DNA of 64,000 nt, from the NCBI RefSeq assembly GCF_003182475.1, contig NZ_QGTS01000007.1, positions 292,459-356,458 of the forward strand, given 5' to 3'. Position 1 is the stretch's first letter; every line of letters begins with the position of its first letter. The notes under the pieces are model-generated. The model did no database searches, was not told the DNA's origin, and worked only from the letters and a program-made list of their open reading frames with translations. A program made the translations under genes and the position numbers. Positions 10,684-19,127 of this stretch are shown here, one piece after another. This stretch comes from Mangrovibacter plantisponsor (GTDB lineage Bacteria > Pseudomonadota > Gammaproteobacteria > Enterobacterales > Enterobacteriaceae).

Positions 10684-11340
10684 TCAGGTATCCAGGCTAA
10701 AGGCAGATCCAGGGTCACTTTGAATACCGTCACTACCTTCAAGCTGTTCAATGTTGAAAAATTTCACCACATTGTGGCTATCCAGGCATATCAATAGCAC
10801 ATTCATCTTTCTGGCTGGCGTTGCTCCCCCCTGAGCCATTAGCGGGTTTTCGTGCCAGACATACATCATGATTTTATTACCGTCATCATCAAACAAGTAG
10901 TTACGAGGTTCCCCTAAGCGGGCAATAACCCCCGTTTCAGTGGAAACCCCTTTGGTGATGATTTTATTCAGATGCAGCTTACTGTCTGAACTCAAAAAGC
11001 TGTTCTGCATACCTACAGGGTAGCGATGGACCCAATGCTTCTCGACGACATCACCATTAATTAATGCCGTCAGTTGCGTTGTCTGTGCAGCTTGTTGCCC
11101 CTGTGGCCCTGCCCAGTTCTGCATCCAGACTGCTATTTGTTTACCTTGTGGTGACCAGAGCGTGCGCGACGGTACACCATACTGTTGAATCAGCCCGGTT
11201 AATGAAGTGGTCCCGTCGATAATCCCGGACTGCGTTGCCGACACAGTGTTTGCGCTAAGAGCAGGAACAGCTGGTGGTTTTGCCACACAGCCAGCCAGCC
11301 CAATTACGGCAATGACATAGAGTGTTTGTGTTATTTTCAT
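10684..11340 (-). CDS. Lipoprotein with two BamE/OmlA-like repeats
   Basis: 218 residues. The signal peptide ends in a lipobox, VIGLAGC, so Cys17-18 is the probable acylation site; the residue after it (Val) favours the outer membrane. Two similar segments follow: TTSLTGLIQQYGVPSRTLWS with GKQIAVWMQN, and STETGVIARLGEPRNYLFDD with GNKIMMYVWHEN. Each has the helix-turn-GxP-strand pattern of the SmpA/OmlA (BamE-like) fold. I do not recognise a named orthologue. It has its own upstream region of about 440 bp and is divergent from the VirK-family gene. An envelope role is inferred. Confidence 0.7.
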   Translation of the reverse strand: MKITQTLYVIAVIGLAGCVAKPPAVPALSANTVSATQSGIIDGTTSLTGLIQQYGVPSRTLWSPQGKQIAVWMQNWAGPQGQQAAQTTQLTALINGDVVEKHWVHRYPVGMQNSFLSSDSKLHLNKIITKGVSTETGVIARLGEPRNYLFDDDGNKIMMYVWHENPLMAQGGATPARKMNVLLICLDSHNVVKFFNIEQLEGSDGIQSDPGSAFSLDT

Positions 11341-11783
11341 CGTTCTTTCCCAAAAAACGGCCAGGCCTTGCTGGGTTGCCGATTGCCGGCACTGACAACC
11401 AGAGCGATTTCCTCATCGCTTGTCATTAGCGCTGTAACCCACACCCGGCAAAGAAGTGTCTCATGAATGAGACTAACAAAGCCCGCACACTGGCAATTTA
11501 AATAAAGAGCCCGCAAGCAAAAATCGCTTTCAAAGCTACCAAAGAAAATACCTAAAAATGAAGTCGTAAAGTCTCATTTTATCAATCAGTAATACGATTA
11601 TTTTTTACTTTTAAACTACTTCGCCACATATAACACAGAGCGAGACCTTTCCTAACATACCCACCAAAACAGGTTTTACCAACGATTAACTTTATTCATC
11701 CCAATGAGCTTTCGTTGAAGTTCACTCCAATACACTACACAGACAATTCTTATTTGATTTATTTTTAAGCTGTTGGGGCATTT
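11341..11783. other. Divergent intergenic region, AT-rich
   Basis: No gene is visible in this 443-bp stretch between the lipoprotein gene and the VirK-family gene. A perfect palindrome GTCTCAT-GA-ATGAGAC lies at 11458-11473 and could be an operator. The right half is AT-rich and must contain the promoter of the VirK-family gene; I could not place it confidently. Confidence 0.4.
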
Positions 11784-12758
11784 ATGTCTGTGAATGAAAC
11801 ACCGTTACACACCGCTGATGAGCAAGGCATTGGCACCGGATCACTGGTTTTTGCTATCGCCCGCGGGTTGGTTGTTCCTCCCGCTGCTATCTGGCAGAAA
11901 AAGCGCTACCGGTTAAAATTTTTGCTGCGTTCGCTGTGGTACTGGAAACCTACCAACAGCATGCTGGCAGCTTTAGCCCGGTTACCTGAATTCCCGGCAT
12001 TGCTGCGGGCACAGGTTACGCTGCCCAGTAAACCACACCGCCATTATCTGCGGCTTGGTTTGACTGCCTCACAACGCGCTCAGGCCGTTGTGGATCACTA
12101 CCATTTCTTGCACCAACATACCGGAGCAACACTTTTCCAGGCACTGACAGCCAGCGAGCCGACTCTGCTGTTTAACTTCTCCGGGCGTAACGATGAAGTG
12201 TTTTCACTTAAGGCATCCACTGCCCGCACGGCAGAGCGCGAAGGTGAAAGCACGCTGTGGTTGTTTATGGGCGACGAGTTACTGGCCAGTTTAACCTTCT
12301 GTATTACTGAGCCTGCACAGTGCCCGGTACTCTTTATTGGTGGTGTTCAGGGCCCACGCCGCCAGGTTACCAATGACACGATTAAACAGGCCACCAAAGC
12401 CTGCCATGGCCTGTTCCCCAAACGTATTTTGCTGGAAGTTATCTGGCAATTATGTAGCCAGTGGCAGCCAGAACAGATCTATGGTGTGAGCGATGCCGGG
12501 CATGTATTCCGCGGCTGGCGCTACCGTTTCAGTAAGGCACGCCATCTGCATGCCAGTTATGACGAATTCTGGGAATCGGTGAGTGGGATTAAAGCCGGGC
12601 AATATCAATGGCAGCTTCCGCTATCCTTACCGAGAAAGGAACTTGAAGACATCGCCAGCAAAAAACGCGCGGAATACCGCCGCCGTTACCTGTTGCAGGA
12701 TGAGATTGAGCAAAAAACGCTCGCACTGATAACAAGTGGCCCGCAAAGCAATTCATAA
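11784..12758 (+). CDS. VirK/YbjX family protein (DUF535)
   Basis: 324 residues, soluble, without signal peptide. It belongs to the DUF535 family (Shigella VirK, E. coli/Salmonella YbjX), as shown by HYHFLHQHTGATLFQAL, LLFNFSGRNDEVFSLKAST, FIGGVQGPRRQV with TNDTIKQATKACHGLFPKR, and GVSDAGHVFRGWRYRFSKAR. The biochemical function is unknown; family members are linked to envelope and antimicrobial-peptide phenotypes and in Salmonella to PhoPQ control. A GGGG ribosome site lies 6 bp before the ATG. It ends about 150 bp before the 3' end of ffs, which is transcribed towards it. Confidence 0.85.
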   Translation: MSVNETPLHTADEQGIGTGSLVFAIARGLVVPPAAIWQKKRYRLKFLLRSLWYWKPTNSMLAALARLPEFPALLRAQVTLPSKPHRHYLRLGLTASQRAQAVVDHYHFLHQHTGATLFQALTASEPTLLFNFSGRNDEVFSLKASTARTAEREGESTLWLFMGDELLASLTFCITEPAQCPVLFIGGVQGPRRQVTNDTIKQATKACHGLFPKRILLEVIWQLCSQWQPEQIYGVSDAGHVFRGWRYRFSKARHLHASYDEFWESVSGIKAGQYQWQLPLSLPRKELEDIASKKRAEYRRRYLLQDEIEQKTLALITSGPQSNS

Positions 12759-12907
12759 TTCCCGGGATCACCGCCAAAAGCACGCCCAAAAGACCATAAC
12801 CCGGCATCGCAGGTTGGGCGGAAGATAGTCTCAGCCTGCACACGTTATTGCGCCAGAGGTGTTTAATTAAAACCGGGAAAAAACCAGAACGTGCAGAACG
12901 CACAAAT

Positions 12908-13021
12908 GGGTGGGGGCCCTGCCAGCTACATCCCGGCACACACGTCGCCTGCTGCGGCTGCTTCCTTCCGGACCTGACCGAGTTCACAAGTTAGTGTTGC
13001 GGGAGAACCAACAGGGCCCCC
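12908..13021 (-). ncRNA. ffs: 4.5S RNA of the signal recognition particle
   Basis: 114 nt, the same length as in E. coli. It begins GGGGGCCCTGTTGG and ends GCAGGGCCCCCACCC, and contains the Ffh-binding hairpin GGTCAGGTCCGGAAGGAAGC with the GGAA tetraloop and symmetric and asymmetric internal loops. With Ffh it targets membrane proteins to FtsY and SecYEG. In E. coli it lies beside atl/ybaZ, as here. The transcript is made as a precursor with a short leader removed by RNase P, consistent with the promoter position. Confidence 0.98.
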
Positions 13022-13047
13022 ATTGAGAGCGTTGTATTCCAACGCGC

Positions 13048-13083
13048 GGGGCGCATTATCTCTGTTGATTCCGCTAATTGCAA
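13048..13083 (-). promoter_or_regulatory. ffs promoter with GC-rich discriminator
   Basis: -35 TTGCAA (13083-13078), 17-bp spacer, -10 GATAAT (13060-13055), then the discriminator GCGCCCCGCG typical of stringently controlled stable-RNA promoters. The start near 13048 would give a 5' leader of about 26 nt, matching the known precursor of 4.5S RNA. Confidence 0.7.
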
Positions 13084-13182
13084 GTCAACAGGGTCCGGAT
13101 GACGGTTTATTGCGCAGTTGCCTCAGTTTCTTCCTTACTGGCCACCGGGTATAGTCGCATGGATGGAGAACAGGAGTAACAC

Positions 13183-13494
13183 ATGGCCTCAACAGACAAT
13201 TTCGCCCAACGGGTATACCAGATAATTGCGGCAATTCCTTCCGGCAGGATAACTACTTATGGTGATGTGGCTCGTATGGCAGGTTCGCCACGTGCAGCTC
13301 GCCAGGTAGGCGGCGTGCTCAAACGGCTCCCGGAAGGTTCACGCCTGCCATGGCACCGGGTTGTGAACCGCACAGGCCAAATATCACTGACCGGCCCGGA
13401 CCTCAGCCGCCAGCGCCAGGCATTACTGGCTGAAGGCGTGCAGGTATCCGGGGATGGGAGAATTGATCTGCCACGTTACCGTTGGCCTGAATAA
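13183..13494 (+). CDS. atl: Alkyltransferase-like protein Atl
   Basis: 103 residues, the size of E. coli YbaZ. It has the O6-alkylguanine-DNA alkyltransferase fold: SGRITTYGDVARMAG, SPRAARQVGGVL, and PWHRVVNRTGQIS where the catalytic PCHRV of true transferases has Trp instead of Cys. It therefore cannot transfer the alkyl group. It binds O6-alkylguanine and flags it for nucleotide excision repair. It stands alone between ffs and ybaY and ends in a double hairpin shared with convergent ybaY. Confidence 0.95.
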   Translation: MASTDNFAQRVYQIIAAIPSGRITTYGDVARMAGSPRAARQVGGVLKRLPEGSRLPWHRVVNRTGQISLTGPDLSRQRQALLAEGVQVSGDGRIDLPRYRWPE

Positions 13495-13502
13495 AAGAAA
13501 AC

Positions 13503-13520
13503 AGCGCCCAAAGGCGCTGC
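13503..13520 (+). terminator. First hairpin after atl
   Basis: CAGCGCC-CAAA-GGCGCTG, a perfect 7-bp stem 8 bp after the atl stop. It lacks its own T-run and directly abuts the palindromic element that follows, so the two form a composite terminator. Confidence 0.6.
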
Positions 13521-13586
13521 AAGACTAATGAAAAAGAAGGGAAAAGCGTGGTTTCCCTTCTTTTTAGTTAGCGGGCGAAAATCAAT
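13521..13586. repeat. Dispersed palindromic terminator element, copy 1
   Basis: A 66-bp segment centred on a 14-bp A/T-flanked stem (AAAAAGAAGGGAAA / TTTCCCTTCTTTTT, loop AGCGTGG) works as a terminator in both directions between convergent atl and ybaY. Its right end overlaps the ybaY stop codon. A second copy lies at 63649-63715 with the same flanks (GTTAGC, GAAAATCAAT) and the same loop. The stem change G to A there is matched by C to T on the other arm, so structure is preserved. Confidence 0.8.
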
Positions 13587-14148
13587 TACCGGTTTGCATT
13601 TGAGTTTGCTGCTGTTGCGGCAAGAAGTGCGTAGGTACCGGATACGCTTCAGTCACTTTTGCTGGTTGAACAGCAACTGCGGTATTTTGCAGCGGAATCA
13701 AGTGCAGGTCGGTACTGTTCACACCATTGGTGATAACCGGTTTAAAGGAATCAGACCGGAACATCAGTTTGCCGTCCACGGTGATTGCAGCACTTAATAA
13801 AATCCGCGCGTTCTGGCGGATATCGGCCAGGTCGTAAGGCAGCACATAGCTGAATGGCGCCTGGTGGCCTTCAAGATTGACCACTTTTTGTGACAAGACT
13901 TTCGCCGGAGCATCCGCACGTGAGGCATCAGACAAAGTGACTGTCAGTACTGCATTCTGTGGCAATGCAAAACGCTGGTTAATGACAACATCACCAGACA
14001 GATGAGGTTTCTGCATATCGGCCTGTGAGGCCAGGCGCGAATAGGCAAAGTCCGGGTTTGGCACTTCATAAGTATTGCGAAATTGTTGTGCACAGCCAGC
14101 CAGGACAAAAGCAGCAGCCAGACCGCAAATTACGGGTGTCAGTTTCAT
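13582..14148 (-). CDS. ybaY: Lipoprotein YbaY
   Basis: 188 residues. The signal peptide is followed by lipobox VLAGC and then Ala-Gln, which favours the outer membrane. The body is the YscW/type III pilotin-like domain of YbaY proteins: DVVINQRFALPQNAVLTVTL, then LSQKVVNLEGHQAPFSYVLP, and RILLSAAITVDGKLMFRSD. The C-terminal tail is rich in Gln. The cellular role is not settled; the protein is abundant in stationary phase and biofilm conditions in E. coli. It is convergent with atl and divergent from tesB, as in E. coli. Confidence 0.92.
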   Translation of the reverse strand: MKLTPVICGLAAAFVLAGCAQQFRNTYEVPNPDFAYSRLASQADMQKPHLSGDVVINQRFALPQNAVLTVTLSDASRADAPAKVLSQKVVNLEGHQAPFSYVLPYDLADIRQNARILLSAAITVDGKLMFRSDSFKPVITNGVNSTDLHLIPLQNTAVAVQPAKVTEAYPVPTHFLPQQQQTQMQTGN

Positions 14149-14481
14149 CGTTTTTCTCCTTCTCCTGCCACCACACCAATACAGTTAATATCGTTGTGGT
14201 GAGGGGTTGGTTTATTGCTTATCAGGGTAAGTCTGGCATATTACCTGATTTTTTGCTGCTAAAAGACTGGAAATTCAGATAATTGAACCCATCGGACCAG
14301 TTAGAAATCCAGGTTATACTTAACAATATGTGTCGCATTGTGGCTGTGCGAATCGCCTGGATTATTGGCACTTACCCGAACTCAGGGCGATTACGCTACA
14401 ACGTTGTGTCGCAAAGCCGCGCATCAGGCCATATGGTCACTACACACACCGACTAAAAACTCCGCAGCCAGAGGGTGTACT
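14149..14481. other. ybaY-tesB divergent intergenic region
   Basis: A 333-bp region without a gene. An open frame running into tesB from 14338 is not credible as a start, since homology and the ribosome site place it at 14482. A GGTTATACT extended -10-like element at 14311-14319 may belong to tesB. Nothing else stands out. Confidence 0.4.
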
Positions 14482-15342
14482 ATGAGTCAGGCGTTAAATA
14501 ATTTGTTAGCCCTGTTAAATCTTGAAAAAATTGAAGAAGGCCTGTTTCGTGGGCAAAGTGAAGACCTTGGCCTGCGCCAGGTATTTGGCGGCCAGGTCGT
14601 TGGGCAGGCGCTGTATGCAGCAAAAGAAACTGTTCCTGCAGAACGCCTGGTGCACTCCTTTCACAGTTACTTTTTACGCCCCGGAGACAGCAAGAAAGCC
14701 ATTGTTTATGATGTTGAAGTACTGCGTGATGGCAACAGCTTTAGTGCCAGGCGCGTGTCCGCCATTCAAAATGGCAAGCCCATCTTTTATATGACTGCAT
14801 CATTTCAGGCACCTGAGCCTGGTTTTGAACACCAGAAAACCATGCCAGAGGCCCCGGAACCGGAGTCACTAAAATCCGAAACGGATATCGCCAAACTGTT
14901 TGAGCATATGCTCCCTCCACTGGCTAAAGAAAAATTCTTAAGCGATAAACCGCTGGAGATCCGCCCGGTAGTGTTCCATAACCCTCTGAAAGGCCATGTG
15001 GATAAACCTGAACGCCAGGTCTGGATGCGGGCGAATGGCACAATGCCGGATGATTTACGCATTCACCAGTACTTACTGGGTTATGCGTCTGACTTTAACT
15101 TTCTGCCCACTGCGTTGCAGCCACACGGAATAGGGTTTCTGGAGCACGGAATGCAGGTTGCCACTATTGATCACTCTATGTGGTTCCACCGCCCTTTCAG
15201 CCTTAACGAGTGGTTGCTCTACAGCGTGGAAAGCACATCAGCATCCAGTGCCAGAGGTTTTGTACGCGGCGAGTTCTATACGCAGGATGGGGTTTTGGTG
15301 GCTTCAACAGTGCAGGAAGGCGTTATGCGCCAGCGGGGTTAA
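14482..15342 (+). CDS. tesB: Acyl-CoA thioesterase II
   Basis: 286 residues, identical in length to E. coli TesB. A double hot-dog fold thioesterase that hydrolyses medium- to long-chain acyl-CoA and 3-hydroxyacyl-CoA. Visible motifs: [35 protein letters not shown], and [17 protein letters not shown] carrying the catalytic Asp; [14 protein letters not shown] follows. The start at 14482 has GAGGGTG upstream and matches the E. coli N-terminus ([12 protein letters not shown]). It converges on amtB with a shared bidirectional terminator. Confidence 0.97.
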   Translation: MSQALNNLLALLNLEKIEEGLFRGQSEDLGLRQVFGGQVVGQALYAAKETVPAERLVHSFHSYFLRPGDSKKAIVYDVEVLRDGNSFSARRVSAIQNGKPIFYMTASFQAPEPGFEHQKTMPEAPEPESLKSETDIAKLFEHMLPPLAKEKFLSDKPLEIRPVVFHNPLKGHVDKPERQVWMRANGTMPDDLRIHQYLLGYASDFNFLPTALQPHGIGFLEHGMQVATIDHSMWFHRPFSLNEWLLYSVESTSASSARGFVRGEFYTQDGVLVASTVQEGVMRQRG

Positions 15343-15364
15343 CCCACGCTATTTATCTAAAAGC

Positions 15365-15394
15365 AAAAAAGAGAGACAACAGTCTCTCTTTTTT
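15365..15394. terminator. Bidirectional terminator between tesB and amtB
   Basis: AAAAAAGAGAGAC-AACA-GTCTCTCTTTTTT: a 13-bp stem with A-run and T-run on either side. It serves both tesB (plus) and glnK-amtB (minus). Confidence 0.9.
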
Positions 15395-15434
15395 ATGCCC
15401 GGCTGTTACACCAGGCACTCAGCAACCAACGGGA

Positions 15435-16721
15435 TTATGCGTTGTAAGCATTTTCACCGTGGCTGTTAACATCCAGACCTTCACGTTCCTGATCTTCCGG
15501 AACACGCAGGCCAACAGTCATATCGGCAATTTTGTAACCAATGAAGGCAACAACGCCAGACCAGACAATGGTAATCAGCACGCTTTCCAGCTGAACCATC
15601 AGCTGATGGCCCATAGTGACACCTTCTGCGAAACCAACACCACCCAGTGAAGAGGATGCGAAGATACCAGTCAGGATACAACCTACGATACCGCAAACAC
15701 CGTGAACGCCGAACACATCACACGGGTCATCAACACGCAACCAGCGTTTCAGTGCAGTTACGCCCCACAGGCCAGCGATACCCGCAGCGATACCAACAAT
15801 AAGCGCGCCGCCAACACCGATGTAACCACAAGCAGGCGTTACCGCAACCAGACCCGCTATAGCACCAGAGCAAGAGCCCAGCAGAGACGGTTTACCGCGA
15901 ATCGCCCACTCACCGAATACCCAGGCAAGGATAGCGGCACCCGTTGCAACAACAGTGTTCAGGAAAGCCAGGCCAGCGATTTCATTCGCTGCACTTGCAG
16001 AACCGGCGTTGAAGCCGAACCAGCCAACATACAGAATCGCTGTACCAGTGAAGACCATTGGCAGGTTATGCGGTTTGAATGCTTCTTTGCCGAAGCCAAC
16101 GCGTTTGCCCATCATGTAGGCACCCACCAGGCCAGCAACAGCTGCGTTGATATGCACCACTGTACCGCCTGCGAAATCCAGCGCACCGTGGCTTGCCAGC
16201 AGACCGCCACCCCATACCATATGCGCAATCGGCACATAAGACAGGGTCATCCACACAGCAACGAAGATCAATACTGCAGAGAAGCGGATACGTTCAGCCA
16301 GGGCACCAACAATCAGGCCAACGGTGATACACGCGAAGGAGCCCTGGAAGGAAACGTGGATGTACTGATAGAAAGTACCCATCAGATCGGTAATTTTGAT
16401 GCCTTTCAGCATGGTCCAGTCAAAGCTACCGAAGAAATTGTTACCAGTGCTGAATGCCAGGGTATAGCCATAAACCACCCACAGCACGCACACCAGTGCG
16501 AAAGTTACAGAAACCTGAGTCAGCATAGACAGCACGTTCTTGGAACGAATCAGGCCACCGTAAAACAGTGCAATCCCAGGAATCGACATGAACAGCACCA
16601 GTGCGGTGCAAATCATCATAAAAGCGTTATCTGCTTTATCAGCTACTGCTGGTGCAGCCATTGCAAGTGATGGCAACAATGCCAGCGCCCCGAGGCCAAG
16701 TTTAATGCCAAATTTACTCAT
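15435..16721 (-). CDS. amtB: Ammonium channel AmtB
   Basis: 428 residues with a cleaved signal peptide (ending near AMA-APAVADKAD) and 11 membrane helices, the usual length. A trimeric inner-membrane channel that conducts ammonia/ammonium at low external nitrogen and is plugged by GlnK. Conserved features: ALFYGGLIRSKNVLSM, FQGSFACITVG (Phe gate), HMVWGGG, DFAGGTVVHINAA (first pore histidine), and DPCDVFGVHGVCG (second pore histidine). The start at 16721 follows an AAGGGATGG site and gives the E. coli length; two earlier ATGs are less likely. It lies 30 bp after glnK in one operon. Confidence 0.97.
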   Translation of the reverse strand: MSKFGIKLGLGALALLPSLAMAAPAVADKADNAFMMICTALVLFMSIPGIALFYGGLIRSKNVLSMLTQVSVTFALVCVLWVVYGYTLAFSTGNNFFGSFDWTMLKGIKITDLMGTFYQYIHVSFQGSFACITVGLIVGALAERIRFSAVLIFVAVWMTLSYVPIAHMVWGGGLLASHGALDFAGGTVVHINAAVAGLVGAYMMGKRVGFGKEAFKPHNLPMVFTGTAILYVGWFGFNAGSASAANEIAGLAFLNTVVATGAAILAWVFGEWAIRGKPSLLGSCSGAIAGLVAVTPACGYIGVGGALIVGIAAGIAGLWGVTALKRWLRVDDPCDVFGVHGVCGIVGCILTGIFASSSLGGVGFAEGVTMGHQLMVQLESVLITIVWSGVVAFIGYKIADMTVGLRVPEDQEREGLDVNSHGENAYNA

Positions 16722-16751
16722 TTTATCCATCCCTTTCACCATTGCCAGGAA

Positions 16752-17090
16752 TCAGAGGGCCGCTTCGTCGGCTTCGCCCGTACGAATACGAATAACACGT
16801 TGTAATTCAGCAACGAAAATTTTGCCGTCGCCAATTTTGCCTGTGTAGGCAGCTTTACTAATTACATCAATAACTTCGTCGAGTTGATCGTCAGCAATGG
16901 CTACGTCAATTTTCACTTTTGGGAGAAAGTTAACGCTGTATTCTGCTCCGCGGTACAACTCGGCGTGCCCTTTCTGGCGACCAAAGCCTTTTACTTCAGT
17001 CACTGTCAGCCCCTGAATGCCAATAGATGAAAGCGCTTCACGGACGTCTTCCAGTTTGAATGGTTTAATTACCACGGTAACCAGCTTCAT
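16752..17090 (-). CDS. glnK: Nitrogen regulatory PII protein GlnK
   Basis: 112 residues, trimeric PII signal protein. It senses 2-oxoglutarate and ATP/ADP and blocks AmtB when nitrogen becomes plentiful. The T-loop Tyr51 that GlnD uridylylates is present (ELYRGAEYSVNFLPK), as are the ATP-binding TGKIGDGKIFV and the RIRTGE segment. MKLVTVVIKPFKLEDVREAL is the standard N-terminus and the start at 17090 follows GGAGGGG. First gene of glnK-amtB. A sigma-54 promoter and NtrC-type sites upstream indicate induction under nitrogen limitation. Confidence 0.98.
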   Translation of the reverse strand: MKLVTVVIKPFKLEDVREALSSIGIQGLTVTEVKGFGRQKGHAELYRGAEYSVNFLPKVKIDVAIADDQLDEVIDVISKAAYTGKIGDGKIFVAELQRVIRIRTGEADEAAL

Positions 17091-17141
17091 AAATCCCCTC
17101 CAGTAAGAAATCGGTAAGTGCCGCAGCGAACAGGGATTATT

Positions 17142-17159
17142 AAGCAATCAACGTGCCAA
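17142..17159 (-). promoter_or_regulatory. Sigma-54 promoter of glnK-amtB
   Basis: Reading on the minus strand TTGGCACGTTGATTGCTT, this matches the RpoN consensus (TGGCACG, 5 bases between the GG and GC blocks, TTGC). It lies about 50-70 bp before the glnK start. Confidence 0.92.
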
Positions 17160-17259
17160 AAGTATAAATCAGCAACTTTCAGCGTCTTAACGAGGTGAGA
17201 GGCGGGTTAACTGAAAAGACCGGAAACAATGTTGTCGCCAGGAACATTCCTGAAAAACA

Positions 17260-17310
17260 AAAACGCACCTTTTTGGTGCGTTTTTATAAAAACCACTGCA
17301 CCATTAGTGC
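17260..17310. promoter_or_regulatory. mdlB terminator overlapping NtrC-type enhancer sites
   Basis: 17265-17279 (GCACC-TTTTT-GGTGC) fits the NtrC consensus GCAC-N7-GTGC perfectly. At the same time it forms the stem of AAAAACGCACC/GGTGCGTTTTT, a bidirectional terminator just after mdlB. A second palindrome, GCACCATTAGTGC at 17298-17310, has a 5-base centre rather than 7 and is a weaker site. Centres are about 140 and 170 bp before the sigma-54 start, a normal enhancer distance. Confidence 0.6.
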
Positions 17311-17342
17311 AATGGGTTAAATGTTCGCCAGATAATGGTGCA

Positions 17343-19127
17343 TCACATAACAACGGACTCTTCGTAGCCGCTGGAGGCTAATTCTTCGCCAGCCAACTGT
17401 AACTGATACATTTGCCAGTACCGGCCACGTTTCGCCAGGAGTGCCTCGTGCCTGCCACTCTCAACCGCCTGCCCACGGTGCAGCACCAGAATGGTATCAG
17501 CCTGAGTAATAGTGGAGAGCCGGTGCGCAATCACGACCAAAGTGGTTCGCTGGCGTAGCGCACTGAGCGCATGCCCTATCGCCTGCTCGGTACCGGAATC
17601 AATATTAGCAGTCGCTTCATCCAGAATAAGTATTTCCGGGGTATCAACCAGCACCCGGGCCAGCGCCAGCAGTTGTTTTTGCCCAACCGACAACGTATTG
17701 CCCTGCTCACCTAATTGGGTATGGATACCGTCAGGCATTGAGCGCACAAGCTCAGCCAGTTGCACGGTTTCCAGCGCCTGCCAGACACGCTCTTCACTGA
17801 TATCCCGCCCCAGTGTCACATTCATATATAGCGATTCGGCCATCACCACCGGGTCTTGCTGCACCATCGCCACACCTTTGCGCAGGACACTATGGCTCAG
17901 GCTCTCTAACGGGCGGCCATCGAGGCGAATCTCCCCCTGTGACAACGGGTAATAACCCATCAATAAATTTGCCAGTGTGCTCTTGCCGCTCCCGGTATGC
18001 CCTACCAAAGCGATAAAGCTTTTCGCCGGTGCCTGCAGGTTAATATCACGCAGCACATACTGGCCATCACGGTAAGCAAAAGAGAGTTCAGAAACATCAA
18101 TGCGCCCGGACGCCAGTGGTTGGTTATCTGAGCCATAACGCTGCTGCTGGCAGTCCATTAACTCAAACACGCGCTCCCCGGCCACAACCGCCTGTTGCAG
18201 CATCGACTGCTGGGTTGTTAACTGAATTAAAGGCTCATTCAGCCGCCCCAGATAGCTGATAAAGGCGTACAACACCCCAACTTCAATTGCGCCATTACCG
18301 GCATAGCCGAACTGGAACAGCAGGCCGCATAGAATAAGGGCTGAAAACAGGCTCAACAAAGGGCGGAGCAGAAAACCTTCCAGCTTCAGAGTTTGCATGC
18401 GCGCGTCATAGTGCGCTTCACTGGCATCCGCCAGCTTTTTACCAAAGCGCATCTGCTGGCGAAATTGCTGGATAACGCCCATGCCATTAACCGCTTCATT
18501 AAAGCCGTCGTTGATATCCGCGAGGTAACTGCGCACCCGCCGGACAATGGGCGTACTCAGACGTTGGTAAACCAGCATAACCACCAGCACGGCAGGGAAA
18601 ATAACAATAGCTACCAGCGCCATACGCCAGTTTAGCGAGAACATCGCCACCAGCATCGCGCCAATTAACGCAGCACTGCGCAATACAGTCGCCACCACCG
18701 TGACATACAAATCGCGAATAACTTCGGTATCGTTTGTCACACGGGAGATAAGTTGACCAACAGGCTGGGTGTCAAATGCACTCACTGGCTGGCGCAACGC
18801 TGCATCCATAACATCAGTGCGCAATTGCTGCACAACCCCCACGGCCGCTTCGTTAAACAACAAGGCCTGCGTGTAATGCAGCAATGCGGCCAGCCCCTGT
18901 AGCAGAATATAAGCCGCAGCCAGCCCACAGACCATCGCCAGCGGTAGCTGTTTTTCTGCAACCAGGTGGTCAATAAAATAACTGATTAAGGCCGGGCCGC
19001 TCACTTCCGCCGCTGAAGCCACCCACAGCATAATCACCGCTTTGACAATAGATTTACGCCAGGGAGAGCCATAAGCCAGGAGACGTTTTAGTGTCGGCCA
19101 TAATGCAGGTTGAGATGGATTACGCAT
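17343..19127 (-). CDS. mdlB: ABC exporter half-transporter MdlB
   Basis: 594 residues: an N-terminal six-helix ABC exporter domain, then a nucleotide-binding domain with Walker [13 protein letters not shown], Walker [13 protein letters not shown] with the catalytic Glu, and the H-loop IAHRLSTI. The signature is LSVGQ rather than LSGGQ. With MdlA it forms a heterodimeric inner-membrane exporter of unknown physiological substrate (multidrug resistance-like). The start at 19127 overlaps the end of mdlA by 8 bp and gives the E. coli length; longer upstream frames run through mdlA and are spurious. Confidence 0.95.
   Translation of the reverse strand: MRNPSQPALWPTLKRLLAYGSPWRKSIVKAVIMLWVASAAEVSGPALISYFIDHLVAEKQLPLAMVCGLAAAYILLQGLAALLHYTQALLFNEAAVGVVQQLRTDVMDAALRQPVSAFDTQPVGQLISRVTNDTEVIRDLYVTVVATVLRSAALIGAMLVAMFSLNWRMALVAIVIFPAVLVVMLVYQRLSTPIVRRVRSYLADINDGFNEAVNGMGVIQQFRQQMRFGKKLADASEAHYDARMQTLKLEGFLLRPLLSLFSALILCGLLFQFGYAGNGAIEVGVLYAFISYLGRLNEPLIQLTTQQSMLQQAVVAGERVFELMDCQQQRYGSDNQPLASGRIDVSELSFAYRDGQYVLRDINLQAPAKSFIALVGHTGSGKSTLANLLMGYYPLSQGEIRLDGRPLESLSHSVLRKGVAMVQQDPVVMAESLYMNVTLGRDISEERVWQALETVQLAELVRSMPDGIHTQLGEQGNTLSVGQKQLLALARVLVDTPEILILDEATANIDSGTEQAIGHALSALRQRTTLVVIAHRLSTITQADTILVLHRGQAVESGRHEALLAKRGRYWQMYQLQLAGEELASSGYEESVVM

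Noticed and set aside
11675..11700. Possible PhoP box upstream of the VirK-family gene
   Set aside because: Salmonella relatives are PhoP-controlled, but here only loosely similar half-sites are found and the spacing to a -10 element does not fit.
15702..16670. A 322-codon open frame on the plus strand opposite amtB
   Set aside because: It lies wholly antisense to amtB and its composition mirrors amtB codon bias; the product has no recognisable features.
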